A DNA stretch of 14,473 bases. Origin: Deltaproteobacteria bacterium (GTDB taxonomy: Bacteria > Desulfobacterota > Binatia > UBA9968). Shown piece after piece: positions 1 through 6,580 of this stretch; the stretch's first letter is position 1, and each line of letters opens with the position of its first letter. The stretch lies in contig VBLN01000217.1 of assembly GCA_005878685.1 (NCBI GenBank), positions 1 through 14,473 of the forward strand, written 5' to 3'. The translations under genes and the position numbers were made by a program. The notes beneath the pieces were generated by a model. The model ran no database searches. It was not told where the DNA came from and saw nothing but the letters and a program-made list of their open reading frames with translations.

Positions 1-1127
1 CTAAGGCGCTCGCGTCTAACATCATGGAAGAGGCCGACTCGAGCGTGATCACTTCGGCTCGAAAATCCGACAAGAGTCTCCGTCGGAATTTCAAATAGCG
101 TGTAGTTCCGCCGGTAGTTGAGGTAGCTCCCGGCCAGAAATCGCTTATCGGTTTGTTCGATCTCGTCGCCGTTTATAGGATCGTCCAGAAAAAAGGTGAA
201 GTTCGAAAAAAGGTCGAATTTATAGTAGGAAGCCCACCCCTGGGCGTTGAAGGATTGTCGGGCGTCCGCATAGTTGTAAATGAGATTAAGATTGTGACGT
301 TCCGTTTTTCCGCCTTCGCTGTTGTCGATAGCGTCGGACCTTCCCAAACGTCCTGCTCTGACTTCCCGTGCTGGGATCTCTCCCGAAGCGTTCCAGTAGC
401 TTTTGAAGAACGTTCCCAGCAAACTCAGGTTCGAGGTCGCGGTCGACAGCAGACTGAATTTCGAAAAGACGTTGAAGCGATTAAAGTTCTCGGGATTCTT
501 GAAGGGTCCGAGATCGTGATACGCTTCGAAGCCGATGTAGGGTGTCAGGGGCGTGCCTTCCGGAGGAGAGAGAATCCCTAAATAACGCTGCTGATTGTAG
601 CTTCCACCCGTCACGGTAAGCGTCGTGTCTCTATCTCTTCTCTTAGTGACGATGTTGACTGCCCCTGCGGTGTTGAAATCGCCGAATTGCACGAAGTACG
701 GTCCCTTATAGACCTCGACGTGGTCCACCATTTCTGGAATGAGCCAGTGAAGGTCCGCGTATCCTTGTCCATGGCCGTGGCTGACGAAATTTACCGGAAT
801 GCCGTCGATGAACACGGCTACATCTGTGCCGTGGTCCGCATCGAAACCGCGCAGAAAAATCTGATCCGCTTTGCCGCCGCCTTGATGCTGCGCGATGAAA
901 AGTCCCGGGACCAAGCGAAGAACGTCGCTGGGCGTCGTGCTCGGGCGAAGCTCGAAGTCCTTCTGCCTAACAGTCTGTTCCGTTGCCGTAGAAACGGGTT
1001 GTTGTCCCCAAACATAAACCTCCACAGGCTGGGATGAGCTCGGCTGGGCGTTTTGCGCCGCGGCCGGCGCTTCGCCTAAGAACGGCAGGAAAGCAAAGCT
1101 TGTGACCACGACGACCCGTAGGTTCAT
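1..1127 (-). CDS. TonB-dependent outer-membrane receptor, N-terminal part (probable nickel/metal receptor)
   Basis: Reading the minus strand from ATG at 1127 gives 375 open codons to the window edge, so the C-terminal part of the barrel is missing. Residues 1-24 look like a signal peptide (cleavage near AAA-Q25). Residues about 46-162 form a TonB plug: a PSDVLRLVPG stretch (66-75), FLRGFDADHG (91-100), VFIDGIPVN (105-113), VYKGPYFVQFGDF (139-151) and GAVNIVTK (155-162). Alternating aromatic beta-strand sequence follows. The plug holds a SHGHGQGYADLH stretch (116-127), a His-rich loop that could contact metal. An in-frame TAA lies 15 bp upstream of the ATG, so this is the first possible ATG. 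It lies 53 bp downstream of nikR on the same strand. NikR controls a TonB receptor for nickel in Helicobacter (FrpB4), which supports but does not prove a nickel substrate; cobalt, zinc or a metallophore complex are alternatives. Confidence 0.9.
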   Translation of the reverse strand, partial: MNLRVVVVTSFAFLPFLGEAPAAAQNAQPSSSQPVEVYVWGQQPVSTATEQTVRQKDFELRPSTTPSDVLRLVPGLFIAQHQGGGKADQIFLRGFDADHGTDVAVFIDGIPVNFVSHGHGQGYADLHWLIPEMVDHVEVYKGPYFVQFGDFNTAGAVNIVTKRRDRDTTLTVTGGSYNQQRYLGILSPPEGTPLTPYIGFEAYHDLGPFKNPENFNRFNVFSKFSLLSTATSNLSLLGTFFKSYWNASGEIPAREVRAGRLGRSDAIDNSEGGKTERHNLNLIYNYADARQSFNAQGWASYYKFDLFSNFTFFLDDPINGDEIEQTDKRFLAGSYLNYRRNYTLFEIPTETLVGFSSRSDHARVGLFHDVRRERL

Positions 1128-1180
1128 GCACTTGGAGTATTATTAATTTTTAGATCGTGCTACTCATGAGTAAAAAAAAA
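1128..1180 (-). promoter_or_regulatory. nikR-receptor spacer with 12-bp palindrome, candidate operator
   Basis: The 53-bp gap between nikR and the TonB receptor gene holds a perfect palindrome, TACTCATGAGTA (1161-1172), next to a run of nine A on the plus strand (1172-1180). It also holds an AT-rich stretch that reads TAATAAT on the minus strand about 20 bp before the receptor ATG and could serve as a -10 box. The receptor may therefore have its own regulated promoter. The palindrome does not match the GTATGA-N16-TCATAC NikR operator of E. coli, so which regulator would bind is unknown. The T-run lacks a strong preceding stem, so I do not call a terminator. Confidence 0.3.
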
Positions 1181-1600
1181 CTATCCCTTGGGAATCTCCG
1201 CGGTCGTGGTCACGAGCTTGCCGTTTTCAACCCCTTTGGTAGCGATCAGTTTTCCGGCGACTTCGTGCACCTTCTGCGCCTCTCCTCGGATCACGATAAC
1301 CTCCAGACAGTTATGCTCGTCCAGGTGGATGTGGAGGCTTGCATTGATCGCGACCTTGGCCTTGTGCTGCATATCTGCCAGAATGTCGCCAAGCCGATGC
1401 GTCCTGTGATCATAGACAAGGCTGGCAATGCCGATAATTTCTTCATTTCCCTTGCTGACCTTTCTCTGGACCAGGTGATCGCGTATCAGGTCCCGTATCG
1501 CCTCCGACCGGTTGGCGTACCCCATCTCTGCAATGCTGCGGTCGAAAGAGCGCAGCAAGCCATCCTCCAAGGAAACGCCGAAGCGAGTAACCTGAGGCAT
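1181..1600 (-). CDS. nikR: Nickel-responsive transcriptional repressor NikR
   Basis: The 139-residue product has the length and layout of NikR. An N-terminal ribbon-helix-helix DNA-binding domain (residues about 1-45, with the TRFGVSLEDGLLRSFD strand-helix and the NRSEAIRDLIRDHL helix pair) is followed by an ACT-like metal-binding and tetramerisation domain. The four nickel ligands of E. coli NikR (His76, His87, His89, Cys95) are matched with a constant +3 offset as His79, His90, His92 and Cys98; the last three sit in LHIHLDEHNC. Nickel binding promotes DNA binding and represses uptake genes. The TonB receptor gene lies directly downstream on the same strand, so it is the obvious local target along with nikR itself. 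No strong Shine-Dalgarno sequence is seen before the ATG; the start follows the family's usual N-terminus. Confidence 0.95.
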   Translation of the reverse strand: MPQVTRFGVSLEDGLLRSFDRSIAEMGYANRSEAIRDLIRDHLVQRKVSKGNEEIIGIASLVYDHRTHRLGDILADMQHKAKVAINASLHIHLDEHNCLEVIVIRGEAQKVHEVAGKLIATKGVENGKLVTTTAEIPKG

Positions 1601-1710
1601 ACGTTTAGAACTCTCAGCCTTGGTAGCACGAATTTGAATATGGTGTCAACGGCATGGACCATGTACTGTTGGTTGGAAGATCTCATCGACTGTGTTAGGA
1701 CCACGAAGAG
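1601..1710. promoter_or_regulatory. Divergent intergenic region between nikR and the cytochrome c gene
   Basis: These 110 bp must carry the start signals for nikR (leftward) and probably for the cytochrome c-SCO pair (rightward). A perfect TTGACA hexamer reads leftward at 1649-1644, but the expected -10 position 17 bp further on is a poor match. An 11-bp perfect dyad CATGGACCATG lies at 1653-1663, just upstream of that hexamer, flanked by CAAC (1647-1650) and GTTG (1668-1671), which extend it imperfectly. It is a candidate operator, possibly for NikR autoregulation; it does not match a known NikR consensus closely. Confidence 0.3.
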
Positions 1711-2163
1711 ATGCCGCGCAGAGAAATGCAGGTGTTGATTCGTAAGGCGTATTTATTGACCCTGTTTGCTTTCCTTTTCATCGGCTGTGTGTCCAACGAG
1801 AGAATGGACAGGCTCTATGCCCAGCGCTGTATCGGGTGTCATGGGCTGACCGGCAAGGGAGATGGCCCTACGGCTGCTTTCCTGCCGGCTACTGTTCCAG
1901 ACTTTCGCGAGACAGTTCAGCGTCGCAGCGTTACTCAGATTCGAAACATCATCACAAAGGGCAAAGGGATGATGCCCGCGTATGGTCCGGCGCTGAGCGG
2001 GCGTGAGATTCAGGACATGGTCTTGATGGTTCGATTCCTAAGCCAACTGGATCGTTCCCCAAAGTGGTGGGAGCGATTTGAGCCGCTCGTCTGGGCCCAC
2101 TGCACCGTGCCTTGGGAAGTCGTCCTGGGTTACGATGACCCGCCGGAGGAGGACAAACGGTGA
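1711..2163 (+). CDS. Small c-type cytochrome, probable lipoprotein
   Basis: The 150-residue product carries one haem-c motif, CIGCH (40-44), with the following GLTGKGDGPTA typical of cytochrome c class I (cbb3-type) domains. The probable axial methionine lies in KGMMPAYG (Met87 or Met88). Residues 11-25 are hydrophobic and end in FIGC, a passable lipobox, so Cys26 may be lipidated and the protein anchored to a membrane facing the periplasm. A second ATG at 1726 would give a tidier signal peptide (MQVLIRKAYLL); I keep 1711 but either is possible. The unusual C-terminus (about 110-150, with SPKWWERFEPLVW and Cys131) has no motif I recognise. It overlaps the SCO gene by 4 bp, so the two are likely translated together and may act in one electron-transfer or copper-delivery step. 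Confidence 0.88.
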   Translation: MPRREMQVLIRKAYLLTLFAFLFIGCVSNERMDRLYAQRCIGCHGLTGKGDGPTAAFLPATVPDFRETVQRRSVTQIRNIITKGKGMMPAYGPALSGREIQDMVLMVRFLSQLDRSPKWWERFEPLVWAHCTVPWEVVLGYDDPPEEDKR

Positions 2164-2780
2164 TCCGTCGGCCATCCTCTACGGTTGGGTTTGCGCTGAT
2201 CGCGTCAGCGCTGCTCGGAGCTCCGAGAGAAAGCATGGCTCACGACCCAGCTTCGCCGACTGCGGCTCCGGAGGCACAGCGTCGCCAAGTTCACGCGGTT
2301 TTCAATGACTTTTCTCTAACCGATCAAGCCGGCCGGCCCTTCAGATTCCAGACTCTGCGAGGCAAAGTTGTCCTTCTCACCTTCTTGTACACGACATGCT
2401 CCGATGTTTGTCCTTTGCTCACCGCCAACATGCGCGCGTTACAGCAAAGTCTGACGCCTCGCGAGCGGCAAGACGTTTACTTCGTTTCGGTCACCACCGA
2501 CCCGGAAGTCGACACGCCGAGCGTTCTCAAATCCTACGCCGACCGCTACAAGGTGGATTTCTCGGACTGGTCATTTCTCACGGGAGACCAACGGTCTCTC
2601 GAACCGGTCTGGAAGATGTTCGGCGTAAAGGTTGAGCGGGTCGCGCGCGGCCTTATCAATCACACGACGCTTACTGCTCTTATCGATTCCAAGGGCGTGA
2701 TGCGTCTTGTCTACCTCGACGCCGCGCCCGATCCCAAAAGAATGCTGGCCGATGTGCGTGGTCTCCTCGGTCAGCAGTGA
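2160..2780 (+). CDS. SCO1/SenC/PrrC family copper chaperone or thiol-disulfide protein
   Basis: This is a thioredoxin-fold protein of 206 residues with an N-terminal signal or anchor segment (about 8-27). The SCO copper site is complete: Cys80 and Cys84 in TTCSDVCP, plus the distal His168 in INHTT. The family delivers copper to the CuA centre of cytochrome c oxidase or reduces its cysteines in the periplasm. Translation probably starts at GTG 2160, whose last two bases begin the TGA of the cytochrome gene. A strong GGAGGAGG (2145-2152) lies 7 bp upstream of the GTG. No oxidase subunits are in view, so the partner is unknown; a stand-alone cytochrome c-SCO pair can also serve redox sensing or copper protection. 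Confidence 0.92.
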   Translation: MIRRPSSTVGFALIASALLGAPRESMAHDPASPTAAPEAQRRQVHAVFNDFSLTDQAGRPFRFQTLRGKVVLLTFLYTTCSDVCPLLTANMRALQQSLTPRERQDVYFVSVTTDPEVDTPSVLKSYADRYKVDFSDWSFLTGDQRSLEPVWKMFGVKVERVARGLINHTTLTALIDSKGVMRLVYLDAAPDPKRMLADVRGLLGQQ

Positions 2781-2910
2781 GCCCCGGAGCTGAACACGTC
2801 CAGATAGATGCGCATGGAACTCTTTTCACGGATGGAATTGACGTACTCGATGTGGGATACTCCGCTGATTTGCGGATCACAAGACGGTAATTTGTAATTT
2901 ACCTAGTTGC
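2781..2910. other. 130-bp gap between SCO and TauE genes; possible gene remnant
   Basis: No full gene is evident. On the minus strand an ATG at 2815, preceded by GAAAAGAG, opens MRIYLDVFSSGAHC and stops. The first seven residues equal the common N-terminus of one PIN-domain toxin family, after which the match ends, so this could be the broken 5' end of such a gene. On the plus strand a GTG at 2777 overlapping the SCO stop opens a 37-codon frame ending at 2890. The two readings share codon boundaries on opposite strands, so at most one is meaningful. Neither is convincing enough to call a gene. Confidence 0.25.
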
Positions 2911-3651
2911 ATGCCTTCTGAGTTGCTTATCCTGGCGATTCTTGTCTTTGCCGCCGCTGCCCTTTATTCATTGGTTGGGCACGGCGGCGCTTCCGCCTAT
3001 CTGGCTATTCTCGTATTGGCAGGTTTTCCCCGCGAAGGGATCGCGTCCACTGTCTTGGCATTGAATATACTCGCCACGCTACTTGGAACCGTTAACTATT
3101 GGCGAGCTGGCCATTTTGATCCACGTCTGCTTTTTCCTTTTATCCTCACATCTGTCCCTGCTGCGTTTCTCGGCGGTTCGCTCCATATATCGCAGCAGAC
3201 CCTCTCTCTCATTCTTGGGCTGACGCTGCTAGCCGCTGGATTACGTTTCCTTCTCTTTACCAATCCTATTGCCGGGAGGCAGTCCGTCTCACTAAGGTTG
3301 CTATTCGGCGTGGGGTTACCCGTGGGGTTTGTGTTGGGCTTTCTAGCGGGTCTAATAGGAATCGGAGGGGGAATTTTTTTAAGCCCGCTGCTTTTGTTTA
3401 TGGGTTGGGCGGATGCCAAAAAAACAGCAGCCATTTCAGCAGCATTTATTCTTCTCAACTCATTGAGCGGACTGACGGCACACATCCTCAAGGGAACACC
3501 CGAATGGACTCTCCTCGGGACTCTCGCTGTCGCAGTCCTGCTGGGAGGAGGGGTGGGTTCCTATATAGGTGCCTTTAGGCTTGCTCCGGTAACGCTACAA
3601 CGGCTTCTGGGATTCGTGCTTATCGTGGCTGGGTTTAAGCTCCTGATCTAG
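2911..3651 (+). CDS. TauE/SafE family (sulfite exporter-like) membrane transporter
   Basis: The 246-residue product is almost wholly hydrophobic, with about eight membrane segments in two similar halves. Each half contains the family's glycine-rich signature: GHGGASAY (23-30) in the first and GIGGGIFLSP (150-159) in the second. Size matches bacterial TauE/SafE (formerly DUF81) proteins, which export organic sulfur compounds, sulfite or other anions, and in some cases act in metal resistance. The substrate here cannot be told. The ATG at 2911 is the family-like start, but no clear Shine-Dalgarno sequence precedes it. It sits 130 bp after SCO and before the metal-transport block; a link to sulfur-ligand or metal homeostasis is only suggested by position. 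Confidence 0.88.
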   Translation: MPSELLILAILVFAAAALYSLVGHGGASAYLAILVLAGFPREGIASTVLALNILATLLGTVNYWRAGHFDPRLLFPFILTSVPAAFLGGSLHISQQTLSLILGLTLLAAGLRFLLFTNPIAGRQSVSLRLLFGVGLPVGFVLGFLAGLIGIGGGIFLSPLLLFMGWADAKKTAAISAAFILLNSLSGLTAHILKGTPEWTLLGTLAVAVLLGGGVGSYIGAFRLAPVTLQRLLGFVLIVAGFKLLI

Positions 3652-3686
3652 CCTTTGGTGTTGTCATCTCCCATATCTCATTATTC

Positions 3687-3713
3687 TTGACAGGTTGGCC
3701 CCCTTCGGATAAA
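3687..3713 (+). promoter_or_regulatory. Candidate sigma70-type promoter before the small Cys/His gene
   Basis: A perfect TTGACA (3687-3692) is followed after 15 bp by GATAAA (3708-3713), four of six matches to the -10 consensus. The predicted transcript start would fall close to the ATG at 3723, giving a leaderless or near-leaderless message, which weakens the call. The 71-bp gap after the TauE stop shows no terminator. Confidence 0.25.
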
Positions 3714-3722
3714 AGGTTTGCC

Positions 3723-4025
3723 ATGTCCCTCCCTTCGCGGCCGCAAAAGGGTATTGGCTCTCGTCATTTGATCGCGAGCCTGCTTCTGCTTGCAGTTTTT
3801 TTCCTGCTTTTGCACCTCCACTTCTTCACGTCAACCGCGCAGGTTAACAAGGAGTGCAGCTGCTACCACGGTGGACGAACTCAAGCGGGCTTAGCCCCGG
3901 CCCCGGCGAATTGGACCCCTACTTTTCAAGTATCGTCCGTTATTGTTTACGGGCTCCAAGTCTTCGGTTGGTGCTCGTTTGATTCTTGCGCCATTCGCGC
4001 GCCTCCGTCTATCGCCTCTCTCTAA
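3723..4025 (+). CDS. Small secreted or membrane-anchored Cys/His-containing protein
   Basis: From ATG 3723 (AAAAGG at 3711-3716 as a weak ribosome-binding site) the product is 100 residues; the same frame is open back to a TTG at 3687. A hydrophobic segment (about 18-35) containing HLH (31-33) reads as a signal peptide or membrane anchor. After it come ECSCYHGGRTQ (44-54, Cys45, Cys47, His49), a second cysteine pair (Cys84, Cys89) and a C-terminus ending IRAPPSIASL. The pattern of a leader, a C-x-C-x-H cluster and a terminal RAPP resembles small proteins of the DUF2946-like kind found beside metal transporters, but I do not assign a family with confidence. The cysteines and histidines could bind metal in the periplasm. 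It lies directly upstream of the porin gene, apart from a hairpin. Confidence 0.55.
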   Translation: MSLPSRPQKGIGSRHLIASLLLLAVFFLLLHLHFFTSTAQVNKECSCYHGGRTQAGLAPAPANWTPTFQVSSVIVYGLQVFGWCSFDSCAIRAPPSIASL

Positions 4026-4053
4026 GTTCTCCTTTTCCATTTCATTTTTTTAG

Positions 4054-4094
4054 TTTCCCTCCTGCCCGGGTGGGAGGGGGAGATCTTTGTTTTT
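4054..4094 (+). terminator. Terminator-like hairpin just upstream of the porin ribosome-binding site
   Basis: TTTCCCTCC (4054-4062) can pair with GGAGGGGGA (4073-4081) as a 9-bp stem with two U-G pairs around a 10-base loop. Four bases later comes TTTGTTTTT (4086-4094). This is a plausible intrinsic terminator for the preceding small gene. It ends exactly where the porin ribosome-binding site AGGGAGGTGG (4095-4104) begins, so the porin would need either read-through or a promoter inside this short region. The CCTCC of the left arm (4058-4062) can alternatively pair with GGAGG (4097-4101) of the ribosome-binding site. Confidence 0.5.
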
Positions 4095-4108
4095 AGGGAG
4101 GTGGATTT

Positions 4109-5437
4109 ATGGATCTGTTCGCAAAGAAGTCGTGGATTCTGTCCACATGGTTGGTATTATATTCTGCTACTTTTTTTCCAGGCGTTCTGTTGGCCCAGGA
4201 ATCTGAGGTTGAGACATTGAAAAGACAGCTTAAGGAAATGCAGGGCCAGATGCAGAAAATGATGGAGCGGATTGATCTCTTAGAGCAAGAAAAGACCGTG
4301 GAGACAACGGCTCCAACGCAGCCTGCGCAACCCGCGGTTCAGTCAAGTCTCGGTGCATTGAATCCTGCTATTTCCGTGATCGGGAATTTTGTCGGACGAG
4401 CGGATAGCAAGAGGGTTTTCAACGAGGATGGCGACCGAATTTCCAACAAATTTAATCTCCGTGAGGCGGAGATCGACATGCGCGCCCCGATCGATCCCTA
4501 CGCAGATGGGGTTTTGATCGCGTCTCTGGAGTCGGAGACGCCCGGCCAGTTTTCCGCCAGTGTCGAGGAGGGATACGTCACGATCAAAAAGCTTCCGTTT
4601 CTGGATGAGCCGCCGCTAGGGCTAAAATTGAAGGTCGGTCGCTTCCGTCCGCTTTTTGGGAAGTTTAACATTCTTCACACCCACGATCTTCCCACCACCT
4701 TCAGGTCCTTACCGACGGCGGAGTTCATGGGCGAAGACGGGTTTATTCAAAATGGAGTTTCCGGCAATTTTTTCATCCCCACGCCCTGGGATCGCGATTC
4801 CAGCCTCGACGCTACGCTCGAGGTTTTGAGCGGAGGAGACATAGCGATATCGTCGGATGCACGGTCCAGAATGTCCTACCTGGGACATCTGCGATGGTAT
4901 CGCACGCTTTTTGATGGACACGACCTGGAATTGGGGTGGTCCAGCTACTATCACCCGGCCAATAACAGTGTTGGTTCCGCAGATTTTCATGGGGTTGATT
5001 TTATGTACCGTTGGAAACCATTTCGTCTTGGAGAATACAAATCCTTCCTTTTCGGCGGCGAGTTGATGTTTGCGCGGCGTCCCTATCCGAAGGCGTCGGA
5101 GCCTGCGGACGTCGAGCGAGCGATTACGCTCCGGGACCTCCAACCCGGGAATGGCAAGCCCTTTGGGTATTCCCTCTTCAGCCAGTGGCAGTTCAATCAA
5201 AGGACCTATGCGGGACTGCGCTGGGACCAGACCACGACCCTCTTCGACCCCGGTCTGATGCGGCGGAGCCTGACTCCCTATGTTTCCTACTATTTCAGCG
5301 AGTTCCTGCGCGCCCGCCTGAGTTACGAGCACCGCTGGAGCGATCTCTTTACCGAAAATAATCGTAACTCGGCTTTCTTTGAGTTGAACTGGGTCTTTGG
5401 CTCTCATCCGCCGGAACCTTTCTGGGTGAACAAATAA
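4109..5437 (+). CDS. Outer-membrane beta-barrel porin with N-terminal coiled coil
   Basis: The 442-residue product has a signal peptide (1-29, cleavage near LLA-Q30) and a coiled coil rich in Leu, Met and charged residues (about 31-63, e.g. VETLKRQLKEMQGQMQKMME). A Thr/Pro/Gln linker (64-80) follows, then a long region of alternating hydrophobic strands and short turns rich in aromatic residues (about 87-442), as in OprP/OprO-like phosphate-selective porins. Coiled-coil N-termini in this group help trimerise or contact peptidoglycan. It ends in PFWVNK rather than the usual terminal phenylalanine. The start is well set by AGGGAGGTGG (4095-4104) 4 bp before the ATG. With the metal-binding protein, permease and ZIP genes following on the same strand, it is probably a pore for metal ions or small metal complexes; substrate is inferred from context only. 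Confidence 0.82.
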   Translation: MDLFAKKSWILSTWLVLYSATFFPGVLLAQESEVETLKRQLKEMQGQMQKMMERIDLLEQEKTVETTAPTQPAQPAVQSSLGALNPAISVIGNFVGRADSKRVFNEDGDRISNKFNLREAEIDMRAPIDPYADGVLIASLESETPGQFSASVEEGYVTIKKLPFLDEPPLGLKLKVGRFRPLFGKFNILHTHDLPTTFRSLPTAEFMGEDGFIQNGVSGNFFIPTPWDRDSSLDATLEVLSGGDIAISSDARSRMSYLGHLRWYRTLFDGHDLELGWSSYYHPANNSVGSADFHGVDFMYRWKPFRLGEYKSFLFGGELMFARRPYPKASEPADVERAITLRDLQPGNGKPFGYSLFSQWQFNQRTYAGLRWDQTTTLFDPGLMRRSLTPYVSYYFSEFLRARLSYEHRWSDLFTENNRNSAFFELNWVFGSHPPEPFWVNK

Positions 5438-5477
5438 AGGCGGAGCTCATTGGGATGAAATCTGCGTGGAGGTAGAA

Positions 5478-6518
5478 ATGAAATACTTCAAAGCGTTTTT
5501 TATAATGCTCTTTGGGCTTCTCACGATAGGGCATGTATCATCGGCGCAAGAAAAGAAGGTGCAGGTTGTTTGTACGCTTCCTACATTGAAGGCCCTGACT
5601 GTGGAAGTGGGCGGTGAGCGTGTCGAGGTCATTGCCCTGGCCAAGGGAGATCAAGACCCCCATTTTGTGACCCCCACTCCTGTTCTCATGCAGAGAACCC
5701 GCAGCGCCAGTCTGTTTATTGAAAATGGTTTCTCACTGGAGCTATGGGGGGATCAAGTGGTCAACGGCTCCGGAAACCCGAAAATCTTTCGTGGAACTCC
5801 AGGACGAATTGTTGCAGGTAACGGGATTGCTGCCCTGGAGGTTCCATCTGTGCTGACGCGCGAACTAGGAGATATCCACCCGCAGGGGAATCCTCATGTT
5901 TGGCTGGATCCGTTGCTCGCGAAGGTAGAGGCAGGCAATATTGTTGAAGCGCTAAAATCTGCGGATCCCGCCGGGGTCTCTTACTACGAGTCGCGCAAGA
6001 ATGACTTTTTTAGACGCATCGATAATTCGATGTTTGGCCAGGAGTTGTTAAAGCTGGTGGGAATCGAAAAGTTGACGCGTCTTGCCTGGAGCGGCCAGCT
6101 TCATTCCTTCCTGGAGAACACGAAGATCGGCGGGCAGCCACTCGCGGCGAAGGCTGGCGGCTGGCTTAAGGCAGCGGAGCCGCTGCGCGGCGTGAAGGCT
6201 TTCGAATTTCATAAGGTGTGGGTTTACTTCGCCAGAACTTTCGGCATCCAGTTGGTCGGTACGATTGAGGAGAGGCCGGGAATTCCCCCGGGGCCTCAAC
6301 ACGTCATCCAGGTGACGGAGAAGATTGAAGCCGAAAAAATTCCATTGATCCTGGTCGACAACTTTTATGATCCTTCATTGCCCAACAGAATTGCCCAGCA
6401 GACCGGAGCAAAGGTGGTTTTGCTCCCCAACCAGGTAGAGGGAGAGCCTGGAGTCAAGAGCTATGTTGACTTAATCGATCACGTGATTTCAAAAACGACC
6501 GCGGCACTGAAAAAGTAG
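5478..6518 (+). CDS. Metal ABC transporter substrate-binding protein (ZnuA/cluster A-I type)
   Basis: I place the start at ATG 5478, giving 346 residues: GGAGGT (5468-5473) is a strong ribosome-binding site 4 bp upstream, and a GTG at 5466 in the same frame overlaps that site and would only add four residues before the signal peptide. Residues 1-23 are a signal peptide (cleavage near SSA-Q24). The four metal ligands of cluster A-I proteins are present: His62 in DPHF, His140 in NPHVW, His245 in FEFHKVW and probably Asp294 in ILVDN. A 3-His/1-Asp set suits Zn or Mn and perhaps Fe or Ni. The His-rich loop typical of many ZnuA proteins is absent. It would capture metal in the periplasm and pass it to the permease encoded 62 bp downstream. 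Confidence 0.92.
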   Translation: MKYFKAFFIMLFGLLTIGHVSSAQEKKVQVVCTLPTLKALTVEVGGERVEVIALAKGDQDPHFVTPTPVLMQRTRSASLFIENGFSLELWGDQVVNGSGNPKIFRGTPGRIVAGNGIAALEVPSVLTRELGDIHPQGNPHVWLDPLLAKVEAGNIVEALKSADPAGVSYYESRKNDFFRRIDNSMFGQELLKLVGIEKLTRLAWSGQLHSFLENTKIGGQPLAAKAGGWLKAAEPLRGVKAFEFHKVWVYFARTFGIQLVGTIEERPGIPPGPQHVIQVTEKIEAEKIPLILVDNFYDPSLPNRIAQQTGAKVVLLPNQVEGEPGVKSYVDLIDHVISKTTAALKK

Positions 6519-6539
6519 GCAGCAAGATCGGGAAGTCTT

Positions 6540-6554
6540 ACGATGGGTCATCGT
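6540..6554 (+). other. Small hairpin between binding-protein and permease genes
   Basis: ACGATG (6540-6545), a GGT loop and CATCGT (6549-6554) form a perfect 6-bp stem in the 62-bp spacer, ending 12 bp before the AGAGGAGGG ribosome-binding site (6567-6575) of the permease. There is no long T-run, so it is not a strong terminator. It could tune the ratio of binding protein to permease by RNA processing or partial termination. Confidence 0.3.
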
Positions 6555-6580
6555 TTCGTCAGGGGTAGAGGAGGGAAAAC

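Noticed and set aside
153..1037. Plus-strand open frames at 153-581 and 687-1037
   Set aside because: They are antisense to a clear TonB-dependent receptor with signal peptide and plug motifs on the minus strand.
1172..1205. Rho-independent terminator after nikR (T9 on the minus strand)
   Set aside because: The only stem before the T-run is TCC/GGA around four bases, too short; the downstream receptor is likely co-transcribed.
1157..1738. Plus-strand 193-codon open frame
   Set aside because: It is antisense to nikR, whose product has all expected domains and metal ligands.
4709..5407. Minus-strand 232-codon open frame
   Set aside because: It is the shadow of the porin gene; the product has no domain-like pattern, while the plus strand has a ribosome-binding site, signal peptide and beta-strand sequence.
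5466..5477. GTG start for the binding protein, adding four residues
   Set aside because: The GTG overlaps the GGAGGT ribosome-binding site that serves the ATG at 5478.
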